Below are positions 24,701-35,225 of a stretch of DNA of 64,000 nt, in pieces. Location of the stretch: the NCBI GenBank assembly GCA_014526335.1, contig JACTAT010000029.1, positions 3,728,105 through 3,792,104 of the forward strand, read 5' to 3'. This stretch comes from Chrysaora quinquecirrha (lineage: Eukaryota > Cnidaria > Scyphozoa > Semaeostomeae > Pelagiidae). The translations under genes were made by a program, and so were the position numbers. Position 1 is the first letter of the stretch. Each line of letters begins with the position of its first letter. The notes under the pieces were generated by a model. It saw nothing but the letters and a program-made list of their open reading frames with translations. It did not search any database and was not told the DNA's origin.

Positions 24701-27107
24701 TTTTGGCCATTTTGCCTTAGTATAGCCTTACCTTTTTGCCCAAAAATGGGCGATTTTTGAGGATTTTTTCAGCAATTTTATGGGCTCAGGTGCTTTATTT
24801 TAGCCCTTAGGACCCATAAAAATGGTCTATTTACGTCTTAGTGGTCCTATTTTGACTATTTGGAGCATTTCGGAAACCCTCGATTTTGGGCAATTTTTGG
24901 CCATTTTGCCTTAGTATAGCCTTACCTTTTTGCCCAAAAATGGGCGATTTTTGAGGGATTTTTTTCAGCAATTTTATGGGCTCAGGTGCTTTATTTTAGC
25001 CCTTAGGACCCATAAAAATGGTCTATTTACGTCTTAGTGGTCCTATTTTGATTATATGGAGAATTTTGGAAACCCTCGATTTTGGGCAATTTTTGGCCAT
25101 TTTGCCTTAGTATAGCCTTACCTTTTTGCCCAAAAATGGGCGATTTTTGAGGATTTTTTCAGCAATTTTATGGGCTCAGGTGCTTTATTTTAGCCCTTAG
25201 AACCCATAAAAATGGTCTATTTACGTCTTAGTGGTCCTATTTTGACTATTTGGAGCATTTCGGAAACCCTCGATTTTGGGCAATTTTTGGCCATTTTGCC
25301 TTAGTATAGCCTTAGCCTTACCTTTTTGCCCAAAAATGGGCGATCTTTGAGGATTTTTTCAGCAATTTTATGGGCTCAGGTGCTTTATTTTAGCCCCTAG
25401 AACCCATAAAAATGGTCTATTTACGTCTTAGTGGTCATATTTTGACTATTTGGAGCATTTCGGAAACCCTCGATTTTGGGCAATTTTTGGCCATTTTGCC
25501 TTAGTATAGCCTTACCTTTTTCCCAAAAATGGGCGATTTTTGAGGGATTTTTTTCAGCAATTTTATGGGCTCAGGTGCTTTATTTTAGCCCCTAGAACCC
25601 ATAAAAATGGTCTATTTACGTCTTAGTGGTCCTATTTTGACTATTTGGAGCTTTTCGGAAACCCTCGATTTTGGGCAATTTTTGGCCATTTTGCCTTAGT
25701 ATAGCCTTACCTTTTTGCCCAAAATAGGCGATTTTTGAGGGATTTTTTTCTGCAATTTTATGGGCTCAGGTGCTTTATTTTAGCCCTTAGGACCCATAAA
25801 AATGGTCTATTTACGTCTTAGTGGTCCTATTTTGATTATATGGAGAATTTTGGAAACCCTCGATTTTGGGCAATTTTTGGCCATTTTGCCTTAGTATAGC
25901 CTTACCTTTTTGCCCAAAAATGGGCGATTTTTGAGGGATTTTTTTCAGCAATTTTATGGGCTCAGGTGCTTTATTTTAGCCCTTAGAACCCATAAAAATG
26001 GTCTATTTACGTCTTAGTGGTCCTATTTTGATTATATGGAGCGATTCGGAAACCCTCGATTTTGGGCAATTTTTGGCCATTTTGCCTTAGTATAGCCTTA
26101 CCTTTTTGCCCAAAAATGGGCGATTTTTGAGGGATTTTTTTCAGCAATTTTATGGGCTCAGGTGCTTTATTTTAGCCCCTAGAACCCATAAAAATGGTCT
26201 ATTTACGTCTTAGTGGTCTTATTTTGACTATTTGGAGCATTTCGGAAACCCTCGATTTTGGGCAATTTTTGGCCATTTTGCCTTAGTATAGCCTTACCTT
26301 TTTGCCCAAAAATGGGCGATTTTTGAGGATTTTTTCGATTTTTGAGGATTTTTTTGCAATTTTATGGGCTCAGGTGCTTTATTTAGCCCCTAGAACCCAT
26401 AAAATGGTCTATTTACGTCTTAGTGGTCCTATTTTGACTATTTGGAGCATTTCGAAACCCTCGATTTTGGGCAATTTTGGCCATTTTGCCTTAGTATAGC
26501 CTTACCTTTTTGCCCAAAAATGGGCGATTTTTGAGGATTTTTTCAGCAATTTTATGGGCTCAGGTGCTTTATTTTAGCCCTTAGAACCCATAAAATGGTC
26601 TATTTACGTCTTAGTGGTCATATTTTGACTATTTGGAGCATTTCGAAACCCTCGATTTTGGGCAATTTTGGCCATTTTGCCTTAGTATAGCCTTACCTTT
26701 TTGCCCAAAATGGGCGATTTTTGAGGATTTTTTCAGCAATTTTATGGGCTCAGGTGCTTTATTTTAGCCCTAGAACCCATAAAATGGTCTATTTACGTCT
26801 TAGTGGTCATATTTTGACTATTTGGAGAATTTCGGAAACCCTCGTTTTTGGGCAATTTTTGGCCATTTTGCCTTAGTATAGCCTTACCTTTTTGCCCAAA
26901 AATGGGCAATTTTTGAGGGATTTTTTTCAGCAATTTTATGGGCTCAGGTGCTTTATTTTAGCCCTAGAACCCATAAAATGGTCTATTTACGTCTTAGTGG
27001 TCATATTTTGACTATTTGGAGAAAGATTTCGATGATGATAATGATTATTATGATAATGGTGGTGGTTATGATGATGAAACCCTCGATTTTGGGCAATTTT
27101 TGGCCAT
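9780..27107. repeat. ~17-kb satellite array, monomer ~196 or ~190 bp, about 88 copies
   Basis: One unit repeats head to tail. Fixed words recur in order: TAGCCTTACCTTTTTGCCC, AAAATGGGCGATTTTTGAGG, TTTTATGGGCTCAGGTGC, GGTCTATTTACGTCTTAG, TTTGGAGCATTTCGG, TTTGGCCATTTTGCC. Measured spacings include 196, 195 and, in a shorter class, 190. The count of about 88 is my estimate from first to last spacing. Copies at the left edge (9780-10000) are the most diverged. Subtypes differ in one block: GTCATATTTTGACTATTTGG, GTCTTATTTTGACAATTTGG, or GTCCTATTTTGATTATATGG, the last often linked to CCCTTAGGACCC upstream. Each unit has a small GCCCA/TGGGC palindrome. Frames of 61-122 codons occur because stop codons are rare in one frame; they end at a TAG in the repeat and show no similarity to any protein I know. 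Role unknown. Confidence 0.97.
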
Positions 27108-27190
27108 TTTGGGTAATCATGATGATGATGATGATTATCATTATTATTATTATTATGACGATTTTCATCGTGAGGATAATAATAATGACG
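27023..27190. repeat. GAT/ATT microsatellite breaking the last satellite copy
   Basis: Degenerate GAT, ATG and ATT triplets occupy 27029-27077 and 27113-27190. They flank an intact piece of satellite monomer (27077-27112), so the simple repeat grew inside the final unit and at the array edge. Confidence 0.85.
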
Positions 27191-28424
27191 ATTTGTTTTG
27201 AAAACTGTTTTGAAATTGCCGCTCTTTGGCAAAACTCTTTGATAAATGTCGAGAATGCGTGAAATGTCATTTACCAAAGCAAGGTGGCAATTTTCCAGTT
27301 CCATTTAGTAAACAAGGATGAGTCAATTGTCACATGACCCCAGATTGACAAAAGTTCTTGCAGGCCACGATTGTGAAGAACTAACCGCAAACTGCGCATA
27401 AATGGCCGAGACAATGGCCCTAATGGCATTATTGAGATGCTTATACTATTGTTACACGTTTTCCATTGTTCAAGCGTTGGTTAGTTAGTTAGTTAGTTAG
27501 TTAGTTAGTGACACGCCACCCCACACCAATATGTTCGAATTCTTCGAACATAAAAACGAGAAGAATAAAACAAGAAAAAGAACATTTTAAGTATATCTTA
27601 CAATTCACAGTAAACGCATTGAGACTACTCTACAGATCTTCCCATCATAGTATGTTCCCATGGAATACTTTATAACATCAATACCTTTCTGAGTTTGTAT
27701 AATTTGTTGCTTTAATAAAATACAGTCAGTGTAATCTATCCAATAGCAAAACGATAGAAGTTTAATAATAAAATGAACTGCTATCAAGTTTTTTCTTAAG
27801 TCTGCATCAAAGACATCTACAACACCTGCCAGAATTACTTCGACCAGGAGTACCAAGCAATTATATTTTATGGCGTTTTTGCTGGGAAACACTCGCTGAA
27901 TCGACACCCCCCTTCACCCAGTACAATGTTGTTTTGTTATGTTGAGGAATGTTATCTGAATGGTCATGTCTACCTGGAAACGTAGTATCCAGGTAGAGAA
28001 ACTAATCTGTTCTGAGTGTTTCAAGTATTTTGGCAGGCATTGTCACTATTTTTGTGAGTTTCTTTAGTTGCTTCATGTTAGTTTGAATTAGTGTTTATCA
28101 CTATTGTGCTATACTAACGTTAAACAATGTACAAGTACAATTACAATTCTCTGATTGACAAGTCCACACAGATTGAAACAGCCTTACCAGAAAACTACTA
28201 CAAAAAACATTGCTCCGATCGTACTTAAGAGATATCATTCCGCCACGATTTAATATCAATTGTCCATCTACTACTCTGGTTGCTCTGATTCTTGCTCGCT
28301 TTCGTGTGGCTCATTGGGCTGGGCAGAAATAAAAATTGGTCCTTGTCCGCCAGTTTGCGCTGCCAACTGATAGATCTAAAAACGAAAGGAACTTCTAACT
28401 AATTTTCGAGTTTTACAGAACATA
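27191..28424. other. intergenic; short TTAG repeat at 27478-27508
   Basis: A perfect TTAG run of about seven copies lies at 27478-27508. A 100-codon frame on the reverse strand (27605-27907) has no ATG-supported context or family similarity that I recognise. Nothing else supported. Confidence 0.45.
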
Positions 28425-28610
28425 CGGCAAGGCTATACTAAGGCAAAATGGCTAAAAATGGACCCAAATCAGTCGATTTTGAGGTTTTTTTTCGATTCAA
28501 TGGGCTGGAGGTGGAATAGCCCTATTATTGGGATTGAAGTGATATTTGCGGATTTGGAGGGAATTTTGGAACCCTTGATTTTGGTCAATTGTTAGACATT
28601 TTGCCTCAAA
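28425..28610. repeat. isolated diverged satellite fragment, partly inverted
   Basis: GGCTATACTAAGGCAAAATG (about 28431-28450) is the reverse complement of the satellite junction word, and is followed at once by forward-oriented, diverged satellite (TCGATTTTGAGG, TTTTGGAACCCTTGATTTTG). A head-to-head remnant 1.3 kb from the main array. Confidence 0.7.
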
Positions 28611-28748
28611 AGGTTTACCCATAGCCGCTACTTTCAAATAATCTTACCTATTTTAATTATGCAGCCGAAATTGGCACTTTCATCTCATCGAGGATCAACA
28701 ACAACAACAATTAATCTGCAATAACAACAGATTTGTTTTCTATCGCAT

Positions 28749-28758
28749 GTCACATGAC
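28749..28758. promoter_or_regulatory. CLEAR/M-box-like palindrome upstream of PPT1
   Basis: GTCACATGAC lies 113 bp before the PPT1 start codon. It differs by one base from GTCACGTGAC, the CLEAR element bound by TFEB/MITF factors that drive lysosomal genes in vertebrates. PPT1 is a lysosomal enzyme, so the placement is suggestive. The same ten bases also occur at about 27329, away from any gene start, so chance is possible. Confidence 0.3.
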
Positions 28759-28870
28759 GCTACTGTCAGGTGAGAGAGTGTGGAGAAGTTGAAGGTGAGG
28801 TGAAGCTGTCCGAGGTGGAAGCTTGCTTATTGACAGAGTTATAAGACTGGTCCAGCTACTGTGTGTAGCT

Positions 28871-31800
28871 ATGTTGCAGTTTCTCATGGTCATTGTGTTA
28901 GCCATTGGCTCTTACTCAGCACCAACAAACAGCTCAGTACCAGTAGTTATATGGCATGGAATGGGTAAGGAGAACAATTCTGGGCATGACGATTTTTTTT
29001 ATAGGCCTATTTATCAAGTGTCTATCTATTATTAGGCCTGTATTTGCATGTTGGCGTTCGAAGTTTGGAGTCATATTCAGTTTCTCAATCACACAAGTCG
29101 AAGAATCAGGAATTATATCCTTCGTTTTTTCATAAATATGTAATTAAATGAGGTTCAAAATAAATTTTGGCCTTGGGGGTCCACATAACTTGGGGGGAGG
29201 GTGCAAAACAATCTGGAGGAAATTAAGGGGGAGTAAAGTAAATGGGGTAACTCAAATATCATAATAACAGGATGACCATATAATTAGGCCTTATGGCCTG
29301 TCAATTATTACAAGGGCAGATAACTCCCCTGAGACAAGATGAACTGGCAGAAGAACTTGTTGAAAGGTTTATTGTTTGTAAACCAATCACAGTGCAATAT
29401 TTGCAAGATCGAAATTTGATTCACACAGGAGGCTCCCAGGACACAGGAGGCTCCCAGGACACTTTGTTAAAGAACAGGCGATTAAGTTGTTCTCTATTCT
29501 ATAAACTTGCAATTACTTCAGTTCAATAAATAAGTACATATACAAGTAAATGTATGTTTGTTTTAGAAGGCAGGTTTCTTTCCCAAGAGAAGACTAAAGG
29601 CCATAATGTGCACAACATTGATGTCCCCTCAGTGTCTCCCAGTTTAGCTACCTCCGAAACTTTGTAGAGTGACAAAGTTTGTAGCAAGAGACATGCAGAT
29701 GTTTCTAGGAGACAAAAGAAACATCTCTTGTCTTCGCAACATTCGAAAACTTGAAGGACATGTTGCTTGCTTTTCACTCACATGTTTAGCCACCCTGGGA
29801 GACACACTGAATACAGTGTCACACATGGCAAGTCTCCAAGTTTAGCCATAGCTTTGCATTTGTCAAACAGTGGGTTCTAGATGAGCAACTGTCAAATCTC
29901 AATAAACAGCAGGGTGTCTCAAAAAGTACTAAAAGAGAGAAAAATGTGTATCCTCTTCATTTTCAGCCTGAGAGTAGTAGGGCTAGAAATACTTGACAAA
30001 GAAGACAGTCTAAGACTATGTAGTATCTAATACTGTCTTATGTGCTATACTGTCTTAAGGAAACACTAAACAGTGAATCCTAATTTTACCCAACATTGAA
30101 CTTCTGCTGTCTTATTTTACAGGAGATTCTTGTTGCAACCCCCTCAGCATGGGATCAATCAAAGCAATGATTGAGAAGAAAGTTGGAAATCAAGTTTATG
30201 TTAGATCATTGATGATTGGAGATAGTGTGATGCAGGTCATTATGTCTTATTGCAGTCAAATATAAGAAGCTACTAACTGTTTGGGCTTGATTTATTGGGT
30301 AGATTCAGGTTTCAAATAAATGATGGTACGGGTAAAACTAATATGAAGGGTCAACATAAAGAAAATTAAATGACGGTCAATATAAATTGGGCTATTATTG
30401 ATTTGATTTTTTTTTATTTCAGGACATAGAAAATGGATTTCTCTTAAATGCCAACACACAAGTTGACATGGTTTGTAAAAAGATTTCAACAGATCCAAAA
30501 CTGAAAAATGGTTATAATGCTCTTGGTTTTTCACAAGGAGGACAGTTCTTGTAAGTTCCAGAGTCTCCTTATACAGTAATATCAATAGTTTGCTGTATAA
30601 TTTAATCTTCTAGTGCTTCAGGTGTAGCTGATATCATTGCCTTACCATTTTCCATCAGTTAATGTTTTCTTAGTCTTGTGCTTTCAAAATTAAGCAATAA
30701 CCTAGGTAAGCTAAAATCAACATATTTAAGCATTTAAATTCAAATCTAAAATAGGGTAAACAGGCAAAATGAAACAAATTACCAAAAAATAGGTACTTTC
30801 AAGTTGTTGATTGAGTTTTATTTGTGTTATGTTTCCAGGCGTGCTATTGCACAAAAGTGTCCTTCTCCACCAATGCTCAATCTGATTACATTTGGAGGCC
30901 AGCACCAAGGTCAGTTTTGTTGATCTTGTACCATTCCCATTTTCTGCTGTGATGAGAAATATGAAATTAATAAATGTTTCTTCGTAAAGAAAGAGTCATT
31001 ATAGTCTTAAACATGAGATGATTCACCAGAACAGCTTAGTAGCCCTCATTCAGCTTTTGGAATATCTTAAGAATGTTAGGTAAGACAGCTCAAGACAGCT
31101 CGGGCAGAGATCAGTTTTTACCCCACATTTTGATTTATGCCTGAAGAGGTCTACAATGACTACAATAACTTTGCAAAAGCAAAATTGAAAGCATTGAAAC
31201 CAAGGACAACTGGGGATATAATCTAGCACAGTTTACATACTGATGCCACTTTTAGCATCTGTTTAAAGTTACCATCTTGATCAAATGGAAAAGTCCCATT
31301 ACACTGCATTCCGTTGAAGGAATTTGATTCCACAGATAATGAAAAATTGCCTATGCTAATTGCCGTAATTAATCTTTCAACACTGCATTCATTCAAATTT
31401 CAGCTTTCAAATTTAGTGCAAGGTATTGTGGCAACATGCTTTGGCATGACGTTATAGATCATTTCGGCATGACGTCAGACAGCATTAAAATTTTTGAAAT
31501 CACATGATATCGAGTTTTCGATATGAAATCTTATAAAGCAGCCAAAACTTAGTTTAGGTACAAAGTTTCACTGTCCTGGCGCTTGTGTTCTTAATTTTAT
31601 GAGCATTCAAAGTTCCCGATTTCATAAAGGCTTTGACCGCAAAAAATGAACTTGGTGAAACTTTTACCTCACACGGTCAAAGCCCTTATAAAATCGTGAA
31701 CTTTGAACGCTCGTAAAATCGATTACACAAGCGCTGAGATAGTAAAACTTTGCACCTGGACTAATTTTTGGGTGCTTTGTACGATTGATAAATTGATATC

Positions 31801-34800
31801 TTGCGATTTCGAAAAATTTGTTTCTACCAAAATGATCTATACTTTGAAATTACCAAAAATTACCTTTTTAGGAGTCTTTGGCTTCCCTCATTGTCCAGGA
31901 GAAAACTCAACTCTCTGTGATTATATCAGAAGGTTGCTTGATTATGGAGCCTATGAAAGGTATAAAAGTTCAGTAACCTAAAGTTAAACTATCAAACTGT
32001 ATTGAGCAAACATGCTGACAAATTGATGCATTATGTATTTTAAACTGATCAATAATCTCTTAAGTATTCTTTCTTTTCTTGTAGCTGGATTCAGAATCAG
32101 TAAGTTTTATTACCTTCATTACTATTATTATTATAACTATGATTATTACTATAACCAGAACAATCATTAGTGCTTATGTTGGCCAATTGATGTTTCTGTT
32201 CTTTAATTTGAACCAGATGCAAGAGTCAATGCCCTGCTGAACAACCTTACTTGCATTTATGTGAAAAAAGCCAGCCCGTTTAATAAGAGGTCCTGGTACA
32301 TGATCTCAGCAAAATGGGCCAGCCAAGCTCGCACATAAACACAAACTCATGTTTACGATCCTTTAATGAGATACTTTAGATTTTGTCTGGAAGCAATCCA
32401 ATTCGAAAGCAGGCCAGCCTGCCTCATACAAACAGGCACTTGGTCATTATAGACTGTTTTTAAACGAGATATCTCAATACTCAATTTTAGCATTGTTCAA
32501 GCTGAATATTGGCATGATCCAACAAAAGAGGAAGAATACAAGAGAAAAGTGTATTCTTAGCTGAAATCAACCAAGAAAAAGTATGAAAATAATGAAAGTC
32601 TAATATAAAAAATCTAATATAAAAATCAAGACGCAACGTTATAATGTAAACAGTTGACCTATCCGATATTGGTTAATGCAAGGCGCAGCGCTCCGATAGC
32701 TAACTGCTATAGAGTAAGCAGTGTCTTAGAAGAGATAGAATTCCAAAAAGAACGCATCACCAGGAACAGTTCTTTTACTTTTTGCAACAACGAAGACATT
32801 GATCAATAGCTCGTATATGCCGTAATCAAACTTTGCAACGCTTTATCCAAATATTTCTTGATGGAGTGACCGTGAAGCATACTTACCGGGATTGCTAGTT
32901 CTTCCAACTTTTCATCAGCCAATAGCTAGGCAGTTCCTCGTGAACATTCTCTTCCGATCTGTCGTAGAATATCCCTGAGCGTGTCCATGCCATCATTATC
33001 AAATTCATTATCTGTCAGGCGCCCGAGTCCTCTCAACGAAATCCTTGTCGCACATGAGATCCTTAAGATCGGCTAGTCAGGCTTGTGTAAAGAAGTGTCC
33101 AACAGGGTGTAGTCGGTCGACCAGAATTTTGGCAGGTTTCCATATGGATCTTCATTAGCACGTGTTCATTCAAGCTGACGTACGTTGTGCATATTCAATA
33201 TTCAGTGTAGTCGAGTGTAGCATCCGTCAATTTCAACGCCCCACTAATCAAAGTTCATTTCACAGACGTTCAACCCATCCTACAAAACAAACTTGATGAA
33301 GCTTAAGAACTTTGTCATGGTTAAATTCTTGAAGGACACGATGGTGGATCCAAAAGAAAGCGAGGTTTGTTCCTGTGCATTTGGTAACGAAATCCGTTAT
33401 GTCTCTTGTTGTAATTTGCTATGAAATTTTCGCAATTTATTTCCAATCGCCTTGTTAGATAAGACAAATTCGTAAGTTTTAAAAACGCAAATAACCTGGT
33501 AAAGGTGCTGTGGCATCGTGTCCTCACCCAGCTGGTTCGTGATGTCAGAAGCTCAGCGAGGTCAGGGTTCGACCCCAGACTACGGTAGCATCACAGCCAG
33601 GGTTGAGGTCTCAATTAGTTAATCTACACAGACCCTTGAGACTGGTGCTAAATACACCGTTCCAATTATAACCGCCTCACACTGTGGCAAACAAATTTGT
33701 ACGGGTCTGTAGTATGGGAAAGGATAATTTTGGGAAAGCCGACTTAATGTCATAGTGATAACGAAGATGGGACCCATATAATTGGCAGAGTCATATTATT
33801 TCCAACTACGAGAATTCAGGCGAAAATATTTGATTGTCAAAGCTTGTCTCGTTCTCAGTGCAATATCTTGTTTCAGCAACTTCTCAGAATTTATCTTTAT
33901 TCCTTCTCAGTGGTTTGGTTATTATGTGCCTGGGCAAGCGAAATTGACGCAGACTTTGCAGCAAAGCAAGCTTTACACAGAGGTAAATTGGCATTTTCTA
34001 AATAAAATGTACATCTACTTGATAAAGTGTCGCATTGGTCTTCTAGAGCTAGATAGAGAGTTGTCAAATGTGGTTAACAGTGGTTAAAGATGAAACGTTG
34101 ATAAAGATAATGTTTTTGGGTAACTGTCTTGGGTGTTTCGCGCAGAGATTTCGGAAACAATAAACTCGTAAATGTTCGTCAGAATTTCTATCAGGCTTTT
34201 GTTCTTCAGATGTCTGATGATTTTCTAAAAAAACTGAAAGCCGTTGATATTTGCAGGTTCAGATCTCTCGTCAGATTATCTTAAGAGAAGAAAGAAAATC
34301 TGACGAAACATCTGAACGTGCCAACGCGGATTAAGAGGTTTTGGATATGAAGATCATGTCTCAGTTACCCTATCGTAAAGAAGTTAAGCAATTGAATTTA
34401 AAATGTTGATAATGGTGATATAAGCAAATTATGTTCTTCAAAATTCATTACCTCAAAATTTTCGGGACCAATTAGCAGATACCGTCGAAAGCAAAATGGA
34501 TCATTAAATCAAAGGTCTTCCAATGTTAGATTGTAAGCACCGAATTCATCATGCTCCTGAAAGTAGACTTTGCACCATACCATTTCTAGTACTATTCTCA
34601 AGAGAACTGGCATTAACAGCTAACACACGCAAGAACAGTACAAACAAGAGCCTTGTTCATGTCTTGTTCCTTGCTCATGTTTAGGTCCACTGAACAATAC
34701 AGGAATAAATTGTTATATTAATTAAATGACATTCCGAGCATCTTATCAAGAACTTGAAGTTTTCAGTCAATGCATTTCCGAGTTTCTCATCGAGGTTTGA

Positions 34801-35191
34801 TTGAGAAACAGAAGCATGAACTGACCGAGCAGTAGCAAACAATAGATATTAGATATTTTATCTTGTATGTAAGCATCTTTTCTAGGACTTGCTTGGTTTG
34901 AAAGAAATGGACAAAGCAGGAAAACTGCACTTCTTGGCAGCTGATGGTGATCATTTGCGTTTCACGGAAGAATGGCTTTAAGATTTGAACCTGAAGTAAA
35001 CACAGTCTTAATTCCAGCCTGTTTAAAAATGCGCCTAAGCTTTGGACCTAATACAGGGACCCACGGAAGTTTTACAACCTTTGGTTTTTCTGCAACTGCA
35101 TTTTGATCTTGACTCTGATCTGGTCTCAATTCAGGTGGTTTGTAACTTTCAGCTATAGATTTTAGTTTATCAATGTCATGTCCGTTTTCAA

Positions 35192-35225
<34 letters not shown>

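Noticed and set aside
13466..26499. Open frames of 61-122 codons inside the satellite (for example 13466-13651, 15605-15973, 21829-22086)
   Set aside because: They are the same repeat unit translated. Most end at the repeat's own TAG, frames differ between 190- and 196-bp units, and there is no similarity to known proteins.
9780..27107. Regular repeat array as CRISPR
   Set aside because: The whole ~196-bp unit repeats; there are no unique spacers between short repeats, and the DNA is from an animal.
27605..27907. 100-codon reverse-strand frame
   Set aside because: No recognisable domain, no splice or promoter context; could be an exon or a transposon piece, but I cannot support it.
29293..29529. 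78-codon frame with a duplicated GGSQDT word
   Set aside because: Lies inside PPT1 intron 1, contains a small tandem duplication, and has no family similarity.
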